This document shows, piece after piece, positions 20,219 through 29,102 of a stretch of 64,000 nucleotides of DNA (positions within the stretch are counted from its first letter, which is position 1; the number at the start of each line of letters is the position of its first letter). Below the pieces are notes generated by a model. The model was given only the letters and a program-made list of their open reading frames with translations. It was not told the DNA's origin and made no database searches. The stretch lies in contig NZ_NFJU01000005.1 of assembly GCF_002160025.1 (NCBI RefSeq), positions 1 to 64,000 of the forward strand, in the 5' to 3' direction. The translations under genes and the position numbers were made by a program. Source of the DNA: Anaeromassilibacillus sp. An200 (GTDB lineage Bacteria; Bacillota; Clostridia; Oscillospirales; Acutalibacteraceae).

Positions 20219-20851
20219 TTACGCTTTGACGCTGTCATGGATGACAACATATCCGCCGTTGGGGCCGGGGACGGCGCCCTTAATCGCAATCAGATTGTTT
20301 TCGGCATCCACTTTGACAACAGTCAGATTCTGGACGGTAACCTTCTCTGCGCCCAGGTGTCCGGGAAGTCTCTTTCCCTTGAACACGCGGGAAGGATCGG
20401 AAACCGGGCCGTTGGAACCGGCATGGCGCGCCACAGGACCGGTACCGTGGCTCTCACGGAGACGGTGCTGGTTCCAGCGCTTGATGGCGCCGGCGTAGCC
20501 CTTACCTTTGCTGGTGCCCTGCACGTCCACCTTGTCGCCGGCGGCGAACACGTCGGCCTTTACCAGGTCGCCCACGTTCATGCCGCTGATGTCAGCGAAG
20601 CGGAACTCCTGCAGCTTCTTCTTCGGGGCGACATCGCCCTTATCGAAGTGGCCCTTGAGGGGCTTCGTCACACGGTTGGCCTTCTGGTCGCCGTAGCCGA
20701 GCTGAACGGCGTCGTAGCCGTCGTTCTCAACGGTCTTCTTCTGCGTCACGACGCAGGGACCGGCTTCGATGACGGTGACGGGAACCACATTTCCCTTTTC
20801 GTCGAAGATCTGCGTCATGCCGATCTTCTTACCGATGATACCTTTTTGCAT
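20219..20851 (-). CDS. rplC: Ribosomal protein L3
   Basis: 210 aa with [20 protein letters not shown] and the loop [22 protein letters not shown] near the peptidyl transferase centre. It is an early 50S assembly protein. AGGAGGT precedes the ATG. It follows rpsJ after 69 bases. Confidence 0.98.
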   Translation of the reverse strand: MQKGIIGKKIGMTQIFDEKGNVVPVTVIEAGPCVVTQKKTVENDGYDAVQLGYGDQKANRVTKPLKGHFDKGDVAPKKKLQEFRFADISGMNVGDLVKADVFAAGDKVDVQGTSKGKGYAGAIKRWNQHRLRESHGTGPVARHAGSNGPVSDPSRVFKGKRLPGHLGAEKVTVQNLTVVKVDAENNLIAIKGAVPGPNGGYVVIHDSVKA

Positions 20852-20920
20852 TGTTTTACCTCCTATGCAGGTTATTGGTTGGCTTTTGCCAACATGACCC
20901 CAGCCGCCGGTAGGTTGACG

Positions 20921-21232
20921 TTACGCTTTGATCTCGACGTCAACGCCTGCGGGGAGCTCCAGACCCATCAGAGCATCCACGGTCTTGTTCGAGGGCCGGA
21001 GGATGTCAATCAGTCTCTTGTGGGTACGCATCTCAAACTGCTCACGGCTGTCCTTATACTTATGCACAGCACGCAGAATGGTGATGATCTGCTTCTCGGT
21101 CGGCAGCGGAACAGGGCCGCTCACGCGGGCGCCGGTGCGCTTCGCCGTCTGCACGATCTTCTCCGCGGACTGATCCACGAGCTGATGGTCATACCCCTTG
21201 ATTCTGATTCTGATTTTCTCCTTGACTGCCAC
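20921..21232 (-). CDS. rpsJ: Ribosomal protein S10
   Basis: 103 aa with [21 protein letters not shown] and the family signature THKRLIDIL. It is the first gene of the superoperon; S10 also acts as NusE in antitermination. The rpsL/rpsG/fusA/tuf block that often lies upstream in Firmicutes is absent and the operon has its own promoter. Confidence 0.98.
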   Translation of the reverse strand: MAVKEKIRIRIKGYDHQLVDQSAEKIVQTAKRTGARVSGPVPLPTEKQIITILRAVHKYKDSREQFEMRTHKRLIDILRPSNKTVDALMGLELPAGVDVEIKA

Positions 21233-21520
21233 TTAGAATCGCCTCCTTGTTGTAGTTGGCGGGCGGCGTTTTTATTTCCTCACACAGCTCCGGGTGTTTC
21301 GCGCCCGGGCATTAAAAAACCGGATTTGACTTTTGCAAGCTAAACCCGGCAGGTGGCATAAAAACGTCTGGACCCGGCACGGCGCGGCAACCCTTCCAGC
21401 GGCCGTCCCTGAAATCCACAATATCTGTCGCCCGGTTTAAAATCGGACATACTCCACGGAAAAACCGGCTGTTTTCAGCCGCAACCTCCCGCTTCAACGC
21501 ATATCTGTCGCAGTCTCGAC
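21233..21520 (-). promoter_or_regulatory. Leader of the S10-spc-alpha superoperon
   Basis: A noncoding leader of about 290 bases. Besides the terminator it holds a GGCTG/CAGCC hairpin near 21465-21481 and an identical 10-base direct repeat (ATATCTGTCG as read on the plus strand) at 21421-21430 and 21501-21510. Several CCGGG/CCCGG segments could form competing stems. No known ribosomal-protein leader motif is recognised. Confidence 0.55.
21314..21349 (-). terminator. Attenuator-like terminator in the S10 operon leader
   Basis: On the minus strand CCGGGTTT pairs with AAATCCGG (one G-U pair) around a loop with an inner CTT/AAG stem, followed at once by six T. It lies about 170-205 bases after the predicted transcription start and about 80 bases before rpsJ, so it can end transcription early unless an alternative fold or factor prevents it. 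Confidence 0.65.
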
Positions 21521-21526
21521 CTGATT

Positions 21527-21555
21527 ATGATACCATAGGTCTCTGAAAAACGCAA
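21527..21555 (-). promoter_or_regulatory. Promoter of the S10-spc-alpha superoperon
   Basis: Minus-strand TTGCGT and TATCAT are separated by 17 bases. Upstream (21556-21610) is a run of A/T tracts that could act as an UP element. Transcription is expected to start near 21520. Confidence 0.75.
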
Positions 21556-21659
21556 GAGAAATTTTCTCTTTTTTGGCAGAATATTTGAAAAATATTTTGT
21601 CCATTTTGACAATGGATCCTGCCAGTCATTTTTCCGTTTCCATCACGGCACTCCGCATG

Positions 21660-21687
21660 AAAAAACCGGGCGGCCAGCCGCCCGGTT
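21660..21687 (-). terminator. Rho-independent terminator
   Basis: An 11-bp GC-rich stem (AACCGGGCGGC/GCCGCCCGGTT) with a two-base loop, followed on the minus strand by a T run. It touches the stop codon of the lipoprotein gene that ends at 21687. Confidence 0.9.
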
Positions 21688-22583
21688 CAGGAAATTCCAA
21701 TCGCTTCCCACAATACGCTGTCGCTGCGGTATGCAGCGGCCACATTCAGAGGAATCGTAATCGTCAGCGTACCGCCGGCCGCACGCGGCACGGGATAGCC
21801 AAACTCCGCGAAACCGCTGCCGAAGGCCACCGGCACACCCGGAAGCCCGGCACGCAGCCGATCCTTCGTCAAATAAGTCAGCAGGGAATCCTCCACGCCA
21901 TCCTGCTCCAACTGCTCGCGCAGAGCCCCCGAAAGCCCGTCCAAATCCGCAAACAGGTCAGCGCAGGTCACTTCCTCGCCGGTACGCAGATCACAGTTGA
22001 AGGTATACCATTCCTTGGATGGGGCCTGCTGCGCGGAGTCATTGATATCCATCGTAAAGGCCACGCTGAAAAAATCGTCGGTGGGCAGATAGCATTGGCT
22101 TCCGCCTATCAGCAGAACTGTCCTTTGCTCCCGCGGAGCGGAAGAAGCCTCCGCGGAGGAAACGTCCGCCGAAGACGCCTCCGGCGCCGAAACGGGAGTC
22201 TGCTCCTGCTCCAGCAGCTCCGCCGTTTGCAGAGCCCGTTCCCGCAGAAGAGTGTTCAGCTCCTCGCGGCCCTCCCCCTCAATCTGGGGATAGGACACGG
22301 TGATTTCCAGCGATTCCCCGGAAAGATGGTATTCCTCCATGCGGTAGCTGATCGCTGGGTTCCCTATGCCCTCCTGCACCGTCTCCGCCGGAAGAGCGTC
22401 TCCGCCGGCCGCCTGAAGCATGGCCTCCGGCGCCGAAGAAACAGCCGCAGATGAAACCGGAGAGGCCGCCTGCGACACCGCCGCCTGCGGCATTGCTTCA
22501 CAGGAGGGCGAAAAAAGCAAGACCGCTGCCGTCAGGACAGCCGCCGTAAAGCGTAAGCCTTTTCCTTTTTTCCCGCCTTTCAT
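21687..22583 (-). CDS. Putative lipoprotein with a DUF3298/RsiV-like C-terminal domain
   Basis: 298 aa with an N-terminal basic/hydrophobic signal ending in a lipobox-like FSPSC at about residue 28. A long Ala/Ser/Glu-rich low-complexity linker is followed by a C-terminal part (about 165-298) with WYTFNCDLRTGEEVTCADLF, which resembles DUF3298 domains of RsiV-type and other cell-surface proteins. An extracytoplasmic sensing or ligand-binding role is inferred. It is monocistronic, with a terminator at its stop codon. Confidence 0.75.
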   Translation of the reverse strand: MKGGKKGKGLRFTAAVLTAAVLLFSPSCEAMPQAAVSQAASPVSSAAVSSAPEAMLQAAGGDALPAETVQEGIGNPAISYRMEEYHLSGESLEITVSYPQIEGEGREELNTLLRERALQTAELLEQEQTPVSAPEASSADVSSAEASSAPREQRTVLLIGGSQCYLPTDDFFSVAFTMDINDSAQQAPSKEWYTFNCDLRTGEEVTCADLFADLDGLSGALREQLEQDGVEDSLLTYLTKDRLRAGLPGVPVAFGSGFAEFGYPVPRAAGGTLTITIPLNVAAAYRSDSVLWEAIGIS

Positions 22584-22709
22584 ACTCCTGTGCTCCCTCT
22601 TCCGGGAAGCGTGCCCCCTCTGAGCACGGCAATATTCCCTACCTTTATACTATTCTGTCGAAATCGGAAATACAAGTGGTAATACAATACAAAAAATTGG
22701 ACTCTTCTT

Positions 22710-24488
22710 TTACGTTTCCTTCCTGCGCGGCAGAGCCAGCCACACGACGGGAGGAATCGCGGTGAAAAAGGCGTACAGATAGCGCAGCTCACAGTAGGTG
22801 GGGGCTGCAATCATGGTCGTGGCCCACAGCGCGAGCAGAGGAATCAGCAGCAGCACACTTTTTCCCTCTCTGCGCGCAAGCAGGAGCGCGCAGGCAAAGA
22901 ACGCCAGCCACACCATAGACGCAATATTATAGAAGGGCCCGGTGAATTCTCCCTTTTGGAGATCCTCCACCTTTTCCTGAATCACGGGCTGCCAGTCCTT
23001 TCCCAAAAAGCGCTCAGAGAGATTGGCAGGCTCAATCCCATAGGTATCCCCATAGCCGACAATCCCGTCCGCGACAATCCAGTTTGTGGTTCCCAGCCGC
23101 CAATAGCCCGCTGTCTCCATCAAAAAGGCAATGCAGTATTCCTTGAAATTCGGGAACAGCATCCCGAACCAGGTGGAGAAGAACGCTCCTTTATTCTCCT
23201 CCAGAAAGGCATTGTCAAATTCCGTATGGAACTTGATGCGGTCCGCCGTGAAGGCCCAGTACGCCTCCTTTGTTTTCTCCAGAGGCAGAAGCTGATCCAG
23301 ATATTCCGCCTGTTCCTCGGAAATCACCCCGTCCCGGTTCACCACGCGGGCCATCTGCTGCAAGGGGATTCCAAGCGACTCCGCAAAGGGGCTCTGCGCA
23401 TATCCCAGAGCGCGGTATCCAGGCCCCTGCACCGCCCAGATTCCCACCAGCAGGGCAAGGAAAAGAGGGACGCACCGTTTCCAGTGCTTCCGCAGCTGCA
23501 CGCCTGCCACCAGGAAAACGCAGACGAGCAGATACAGGCCATTGTTGCGCAGAAAGGCAGCAGCCAGACAAAGCAGAGAGAAATGGATCATTCCCTGCCA
23601 GCGCAGAAGATTCTGCCCTCCCGTGCGCACTACATCGGCCAGGAAGAGAGTCAGCAGGAGCAGCACGCCGCCAAAGAGAACATCCTTCCACACCGTGACG
23701 GCATACATGCCGTGCAGCGGGTTCACGCCAAACCACAGCACCAGCAGCCACAAAACCCAGCGCGGACAGCCGCGACGGCGCATCCAGTACAGCGTATAGC
23801 CGAAAATGGACGCCATGCAGAGCAGCTGGAAGAGGACGAAGAACGCAATCCCGGCGTTGGGATCGTCAAAGAGGTTGCCCAGCGCGAGAAAAACCGCCAT
23901 CACAAGCTGATACACCACCGGCTGCTGGTTGGAGATTGGCGCAATTCCGGCGGCGCGTACATAGCAGGCGAAGGAATCCCCTGTCATCAGGCCAGGGAAA
24001 AAGACAAAGTAATAAAACAAAAAGCACAGCGCAATCAGTCCCGACCATGACGCCCAGCTCATAATCCGGGAAACCACCGGCTCCTCCTGCGTTTCCGTCA
24101 GCGCGGACAGAGGATGCGCCCGCAGCCACTGGGAAACAGTTACACCCAGCGCAGCAAAAAACAATGAAAAGCAAACCCAGTACACCAGGTCGGACGCGGT
24201 CAGCCCAAGGAATTCCACGGCCTCCTCGTCCACACGCCTCCCGACAACCACAGCGGCGGAGAACAGCGCGCTAAACACGGAGAGCACCGCCCAGCTGCGC
24301 TTATCCCGGCAGCGCAGAGAGGCGCGCAGAGACAAAAAGGAAGCACCGGAAGCGAGCACGTAGAGCAGCAGGTTCCAGGTCAGCGAAAAAAAGCGGAAGA
24401 ACAGAAAAACACAGCCGAGAGAAAACAGCAGGCATACCGCCTGCGTCAGAACATCCTTACGGTCAGCGATCCATTTCACCAGCTTCAT
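22710..24488 (-). CDS. Multi-spanning membrane protein, DUF6020/GT-C-like
   Basis: 592 aa with about 11-13 hydrophobic segments, an NQQPVVYQLVMA segment in an early loop, WFGVNPLHGMYAVTVWKD and a large extracytoplasmic region at about 360-520. This arrangement resembles DUF6020 and GT-C glycosyltransferases; the function is inferred as glycan or polyprenyl-sugar transfer. The ATG at 24488 is chosen since GGAGGAGG lies just upstream. It overlaps the preceding GT2 gene by 26 bases, so the two are probably coupled and work together. Confidence 0.75.
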   Translation of the reverse strand: MKLVKWIADRKDVLTQAVCLLFSLGCVFLFFRFFSLTWNLLLYVLASGASFLSLRASLRCRDKRSWAVLSVFSALFSAAVVVGRRVDEEAVEFLGLTASDLVYWVCFSLFFAALGVTVSQWLRAHPLSALTETQEEPVVSRIMSWASWSGLIALCFLFYYFVFFPGLMTGDSFACYVRAAGIAPISNQQPVVYQLVMAVFLALGNLFDDPNAGIAFFVLFQLLCMASIFGYTLYWMRRRGCPRWVLWLLVLWFGVNPLHGMYAVTVWKDVLFGGVLLLLTLFLADVVRTGGQNLLRWQGMIHFSLLCLAAAFLRNNGLYLLVCVFLVAGVQLRKHWKRCVPLFLALLVGIWAVQGPGYRALGYAQSPFAESLGIPLQQMARVVNRDGVISEEQAEYLDQLLPLEKTKEAYWAFTADRIKFHTEFDNAFLEENKGAFFSTWFGMLFPNFKEYCIAFLMETAGYWRLGTTNWIVADGIVGYGDTYGIEPANLSERFLGKDWQPVIQEKVEDLQKGEFTGPFYNIASMVWLAFFACALLLARREGKSVLLLIPLLALWATTMIAAPTYCELRYLYAFFTAIPPVVWLALPRRKET

Positions 24489-25413
24489 GGCGTGCCTCCT
24501 CCTCAAACATCGTCAGCATCAGCTCAAACAGCTGCCGGTGTTTTTTTACCACCACATCGAGAATCATACCCGCGACAAAGGAAAGCAATGCACAGAGCCC
24601 AAACGTGGCGGAAACGATCAGCGTCGGAAAACGCGGCACCAAACCGGTGCGCAGGAATTCCAGGCCCACAGGGAGGAAAAGCAGTACAGCCACAAGCAGG
24701 AAGATCAGAGCCGCGGCTCCGAAAAACGCAAAGGGCTTATAATCCTTATACAGCCGGAAAATGGTGCACAGCACCTTGGCACCGTCGGAATAGGTATTCA
24801 GCTTGGATACGCTGCCCTGCGGGCGATCGCGGTAATCCACCGGAATCTCGCGGATCAGAAAGTTCTTGTCCACCGCATGGATGGTCATTTCCGTCTCTAT
24901 TTCAAAGCCGCGCGAGAGGACGGGGAAGGTTTTCACAAAGCCGCGGCTGAACGCCCGGTAGCCCGTCATGATGTCGCGCACGTCAGCGTGAAACAGATGG
25001 TTGATCAGCCCCCGCACCAGACGGTTTCCCGTGTTGTGAAAGGGGCGCTTGTTCTCCGTGAAATAGGTGGAGGAAAGACGGTCGCCGTTTACCATATCGG
25101 CCTCCCCATCGAGAATCATCCGCACCATTTCCGGGGCGTATTCCGCCGGGTAGGTATCGTCGCCGTCGATCATCAGATAGCAGTCCGCGTCGATCTGGCG
25201 GAACATGGATCGGATCACGTTGCCCTTTCCCTGCCGGTATTCCCGGCGCACGATCGCCCCCGCCTGCGCGGCCAGCTCCGCCGTCTTATCTGTGGAATTG
25301 TTGTCGTATACATAAATCTCCGCCTGCGGCAGAGCGCGGCGGTAATCCTCCACCACCTTCTGCACCGTTTTTTCCTCGTTGTAGCACGGGATCAGCACGG
25401 CTACCTTTTTCAT
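24463..25413 (-). CDS. Glycosyltransferase family 2, dolichol-phosphate-mannose-synthase-like
   Basis: 316 aa. The catalytic domain has VLIPCYNEEKTV, the nucleotide-binding DNNSTDKT and the DXD-type DGDDTYP motif; VDYRDRPQGSVSKL matches DPM1/GtrB-like enzymes. Two C-terminal hydrophobic segments (about 235-260, 270-295) anchor it. It probably transfers a sugar from a nucleotide to polyprenyl phosphate, supplying the adjacent membrane protein. No flippase is seen nearby. Confidence 0.9.
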   Translation of the reverse strand: MKKVAVLIPCYNEEKTVQKVVEDYRRALPQAEIYVYDNNSTDKTAELAAQAGAIVRREYRQGKGNVIRSMFRQIDADCYLMIDGDDTYPAEYAPEMVRMILDGEADMVNGDRLSSTYFTENKRPFHNTGNRLVRGLINHLFHADVRDIMTGYRAFSRGFVKTFPVLSRGFEIETEMTIHAVDKNFLIREIPVDYRDRPQGSVSKLNTYSDGAKVLCTIFRLYKDYKPFAFFGAAALIFLLVAVLLFLPVGLEFLRTGLVPRFPTLIVSATFGLCALLSFVAGMILDVVVKKHRQLFELMLTMFEEEARHEAGEMDR

Positions 25414-25500
25414 TCCTTGTTCCCTCCGCTTTCCGTTCGGACGCCCTCGCGGCGTATGGTTTCTTTCTAAGGATTTCCCATTTTTTTCGGTTCATCCTGT

Positions 25501-25531
25501 AAAAAAAGTCCCGCCGGACGCCCGGCGGGAC
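25501..25531 (-). terminator. Rho-independent terminator
   Basis: A 10-bp stem GTCCCGCCGG/CCGGCGGGAC with a four-base loop and seven T on the minus strand, 56 bases after the LCP-like gene stop. It separates the sigma factor operon from the glycosyltransferase pair. Confidence 0.9.
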
Positions 25532-25586
25532 TCTCTGTGTCCTTTTTCTTATTATCCCCGTTTCAACTCTGCTTGTCAAGGCCGGA

Positions 25587-27524
25587 TTATCCGGCTGCGC
25601 TCTCAACTCCTGAACTTATTTGCCACTCCTCACTCAAAATTCGGGAAAAATCACTGTCATACAGACTTTGGGGAATTTCGTACCGATACACGAAATCCAC
25701 AATCAAAGCGCCGTCTGTGGAAAAAAGGAGCCAGTGCGCGGCGCTGCCGTCCGCATCCAGCAGCGTGATGCGCAGCCCCGTCTCCGACAGAGAACTGAAC
25801 CGCCCCTCGAACCCCCAATCCTGATCCCGCAGGATTGCCAGCAGTTCTTCCCCGCGTTCCGGGTAAAAAGCGAAACCGTCGCCTGTTTCCACGAAAATCT
25901 GATCATATTCGGAAGAATCCAGCACACCTTCCAGCGGGGATTCCTCTGTCAGCAAAACGGGCAGACCCTCCATCTCATACGAGAGGAGGGTATCATCCAG
26001 TCCATAAAATGAGCGGTACTCCTGAATGGCACGATCCAAATCATTCCAGTACGGCGCGCCGCCAAGATCAACCACCCAGTGGTACATATGCGCTGCAATC
26101 TGCTCATCCCCCTGCGCAAGGGACAAATACATTTCTTCATCCGGAAACTCCGAAAGGCTTGGATCCAGATATTCTTCGACGGCTTGCAGCTCATAGGTAC
26201 CGTCCTCGTTCTCTTCCAGCAGCAGCCGCGCGCCCAAAAATGCTTTTTCCTCCTCGCACAGCGCCGTCCCATCCAGGCGGAACCGGACACAGAGACCGAA
26301 CGTAACACAGCTAACCTGCCGGGAATCCGAAACAGGAGTGGCGGAATAAAGCCAAACAGCGGGAACCGCCACCTCCACGCTGCTCTCACTCCGTATCCCT
26401 GTCATATCCAGGAACGCTTCCTCCACCGCCCGCTGGATTTCCGTCCGTTCCGCGCTTTCATAGGGCGGCAGATAGACGGAGGAAAGACGATCCTTCATCT
26501 CGTCGCTGAGAAGAAAATCCTTCACCTTTGCCCGCAGGGAGGGCAGGTCATCGAGCATCATTTCCCATCCTTCGCCGTCGTATGCTCCGTCGGTATGCAT
26601 GGTGTCGTCGGGAAAAGCGGTGCAGTCAAAGCGATAGGAGAGCAGGGAAGCGATTGATTTTTCCTCCACAGGCTCCGACAGCGTGGATTCCAAAGCGCCC
26701 GCAAGAAGCTCCTGAATCCCGGCGGGGGTTCTATCGGCGTCCGACCCTTCCCAGAGAGATTCCGCCAGGGCTACACGCCTGCCGCTGCGGCTGGTCAGCT
26801 GATTCTCTCCATCTGCGGAGAACCGCAGGAACCAGACGGCTTCCTGCCCGTCAAGGTGGTAGGAACCGGCGGTATAGTTCGTCTCGACGCCGCGCAGATC
26901 CAGATTGCACCCGTTCAAATACGCCGCTTCGTCCTCCAGCAGATAAACGGACGCTCCTCCCTCCATGTTAATGTAGGATGCCAAAGCGTCATAGGAAAAC
27001 ACAACGGCTCCATCGACCGAAATATCCAACATGGTTTCGACCTCTGTCTCAAACAGCTCCGCTCCGCCAAGGCGGTACAGCTCCCCAACCGCAACAGCAC
27101 CCGCGCTCTCCGAGTTCACCACACAGGAGCTGCTCAGAAACATGCAGGCCACCCGTTCCCCCAAAGGATCGGCTGTGACAACCGCCACCGCGTCCAGATA
27201 CATACCGTCGTTCGCAATGCCGATCAGAACCGATTGGGTCAGGGAAGCCTCCACCTCATCGCCCTGCTCCACGCTCAGGGAAGGCGTATCGTTCGCCTGC
27301 GCTCCGGGTCCCGTCACCGGCTCCACGGACACAGTCAGCAAGCTTGGCAAAAGGATCGCGACGGCAAGTACCGCCAGACACGCGGCTCCCACCAGGGAAA
27401 AGCGCCGCACAGCCGGACGGCCCCGGCTGCTCCCATTTGCTCCGGACAGCACCTTGTCCCGCAGAGAACTTTCCGGACGCAGCTTCCCCACCGCACCGCG
27501 CAGCAAATCCTCTCTCGATTTCAT
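25587..27524 (-). CDS. Membrane-anchored LCP-like protein, probable anti-sigma factor fusion
   Basis: 645 aa. A short basic cytoplasmic segment (1-42) precedes one membrane segment (about 43-65). The outer part at about 90-250 resembles a degenerate LytR-CpsA-Psr (LCP) domain (SVLIGIAND..., LYRLGGAELFETEVETMLDISVDGAVVFSYDAL, LDGQEAVWFLRFS), but the conserved Arg/Asp residues of active LCP enzymes are not clearly kept. A further 390-residue region is unrecognised. It overlaps the ECF sigma gene by four bases, which is typical for anti-sigma factors; that role is inferred. Upstream residues lack a clear zinc anti-sigma motif. Confidence 0.7.
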   Translation of the reverse strand: MKSREDLLRGAVGKLRPESSLRDKVLSGANGSSRGRPAVRRFSLVGAACLAVLAVAILLPSLLTVSVEPVTGPGAQANDTPSLSVEQGDEVEASLTQSVLIGIANDGMYLDAVAVVTADPLGERVACMFLSSSCVVNSESAGAVAVGELYRLGGAELFETEVETMLDISVDGAVVFSYDALASYINMEGGASVYLLEDEAAYLNGCNLDLRGVETNYTAGSYHLDGQEAVWFLRFSADGENQLTSRSGRRVALAESLWEGSDADRTPAGIQELLAGALESTLSEPVEEKSIASLLSYRFDCTAFPDDTMHTDGAYDGEGWEMMLDDLPSLRAKVKDFLLSDEMKDRLSSVYLPPYESAERTEIQRAVEEAFLDMTGIRSESSVEVAVPAVWLYSATPVSDSRQVSCVTFGLCVRFRLDGTALCEEEKAFLGARLLLEENEDGTYELQAVEEYLDPSLSEFPDEEMYLSLAQGDEQIAAHMYHWVVDLGGAPYWNDLDRAIQEYRSFYGLDDTLLSYEMEGLPVLLTEESPLEGVLDSSEYDQIFVETGDGFAFYPERGEELLAILRDQDWGFEGRFSSLSETGLRITLLDADGSAAHWLLFSTDGALIVDFVYRYEIPQSLYDSDFSRILSEEWQISSGVESAAG

Positions 27525-28000
27525 GGCTGAATCCCCCTTTCCTCCAGATTCAATCGCAGAAGTTCACGTCCCCGGTGAAGCTGCACCTTCACCGTGCTCT
27601 CCTTTCGTCCGAGCATTTCCGCAATCTCCGCAATCCGGTAGCCTTCGATATAGTGCAGGTGAATCACTTCACGGTACTTTCCGGGAAGCCGCATCAGCTC
27701 CTCCAGCACCCCAAGCTCCTCCGGCGTTTCCTCCGTCAGATCCACACCGTTCCAATCAGCCCGCCTTCTCCAAAATGGGGTGCGCCTCAAATCGTGGCAT
27801 TTATTGGTTGCCACCCGCAGAAACCATGCCTTTTCATGTTCCGCGTCCGTGAATTCCGGACGATGGCGAAGATAGGCAAAAAATGTCTCCTGCACGGCAT
27901 CCTCCGCATCCTGCCGGCTGCAAAGCATGACGAAGCACAGGCGGTACAGCATGGCCCCATACCGATCGTATCGTTCCGCAAGCTCCTTCTCTTCTTCCAC
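27521..28000 (-). CDS. ECF-type RNA polymerase sigma factor
   Basis: 159 aa. Region 2 at about 12-75 (YRLCFVMLCSRQDAEDAVQETFFAYLRH, KAWFLRVATNKCHDLRR) and region 4 at about 100-150 (LPGKYREVIHLHYIEGYRIAEIAEMLGRKESTVKVQLHRGRELL). It lacks regions 1 and 3, as in ECF/sigma-70 group 4. It probably controls its own operon with the membrane protein that follows; no promoter motif for it was identified. Confidence 0.93.
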   Translation of the reverse strand: MEEEKELAERYDRYGAMLYRLCFVMLCSRQDAEDAVQETFFAYLRHRPEFTDAEHEKAWFLRVATNKCHDLRRTPFWRRRADWNGVDLTEETPEELGVLEELMRLPGKYREVIHLHYIEGYRIAEIAEMLGRKESTVKVQLHRGRELLRLNLEERGIQP

Positions 28001-28081
28001 CCGGTGCTCCCTCCTCCCTTTCTGCCTTTAACACGGCCAACCCCGCCCAAGGGTTACAGTACGGCACAAAATTTCTCACGC

Positions 28082-28139
28082 AAAAAGATCCGCAAGGGTG
28101 GGAAGCAGCCATCACGCTGCCCCGTCCTTGCGGATCTTT
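28082..28139 (-). terminator. Terminator with long branched hairpin
   Basis: A 14-bp stem AAAGATCCGCAAGG/CCTTGCGGATCTTT encloses an inner GCAGC/GCTGC stem, with T residues following on the minus strand. It is placed just after the ribokinase gene. Confidence 0.85.
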
Positions 28140-28154
28140 GAACAAAAGAAGGGG

Positions 28155-29039
28155 TTATTCCATACCCGCTTCCACCTCTGCCAAAAGAGGGATGGAGTCT
28201 GCGGCTCCCGGACGGCTCACAGCAATCGCCGCCGCGCGGGATGCACGCTCCAAAACCACCGGAAATTCTTCGCCTTTCAGCCACCCTGCCAGAAAATACC
28301 CGGTAAAAGTATCTCCGGCGGCTGTCGTATCCACCGCCTTGGCCTTGCAGACAGGCTGATGGAAGGCTTTCCCGTCCGCCGCGCAGATGGATCCCTTCTC
28401 TCCCAGTGTCAGCACGATCACCGCATGAGGATAGGTTTCGCACAGGCGGTTCAAAACCCTCTGGGGATCCTGCTCCCCCGTCAGCCATGCCCCCTCCGTT
28501 TCATTGAGCAAAAAGCAGTCCACCTGATCCAGCGGATACGAGGAAAGCATCTCATTCGCGGGGGATGGATTCAAAATAACCTTCATTCCCCGTTGCTTGG
28601 CCCGGCGCATGATCTCCGCCGTGTTGTCCAGTTCGTTTTGCAGCAGGATAAAGTCTCCCGGCTCAAAGGAAGCCAGCACCTGATCGATGTACGAAGGCGT
28701 CACCCGAAGACCCTCGTCCGCGTAGAACAAAATACAGTTCTGCCCGCTGCGATCCACCTGAATCACCGTGTGCGAGGATGGTCCCGGCACTTCCCGAATC
28801 AGCGAGGTATTCACCCCGTTCTTTTCGAGCACGGCGCGCAGCTCGTCCCCATCGTTTCCTATCAGCCCGGCATGCCATACCGGCGCACCGGCTTTTGCCA
28901 GCGCAATGGATTGGTTCAGCCCCTTTCCTCCGCAGAAAATCCGGCGTGAATGAGCCCGGATGGTTTCCCCGGCACGGACAATCTCTTCCACCGCGTACAC
29001 ATAATCCAAATTCATTGAACCAAAATTTAAAATACGCAT
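28155..29039 (-). CDS. rbsK: Ribokinase-family (PfkB) carbohydrate kinase
   Basis: 294 aa. It has the PfkB N-terminal motif FCGGKGLNQSIALAKAG and the C-terminal anion-hole/catalytic motif DTTAAGDTFTGYF, with the sugar-binding NLDYVY segment at the start. It is closest in layout to ribokinase (ribose to ribose-5-phosphate); the sugar is not proven. The ATG at 29039 is preferred to GTG/ATG codons six and nine bases upstream since AGGAG then has an eight-base spacing. No ribose transporter lies nearby. Confidence 0.85.
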   Translation of the reverse strand: MRILNFGSMNLDYVYAVEEIVRAGETIRAHSRRIFCGGKGLNQSIALAKAGAPVWHAGLIGNDGDELRAVLEKNGVNTSLIREVPGPSSHTVIQVDRSGQNCILFYADEGLRVTPSYIDQVLASFEPGDFILLQNELDNTAEIMRRAKQRGMKVILNPSPANEMLSSYPLDQVDCFLLNETEGAWLTGEQDPQRVLNRLCETYPHAVIVLTLGEKGSICAADGKAFHQPVCKAKAVDTTAAGDTFTGYFLAGWLKGEEFPVVLERASRAAAIAVSRPGAADSIPLLAEVEAGME

Positions 29040-29102
29040 TTCCATCACTCCTGTCCAAAAATTCTTCTATTCACAGATACGGCAGGCCAGCGGCCGCTTT
29101 CA

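Noticed and set aside
21312-21497. A 61-aa leader peptide in the S10 leader
   Set aside because: It starts with TTG without a spaced ribosome binding site and overlaps the terminator; more likely chance.
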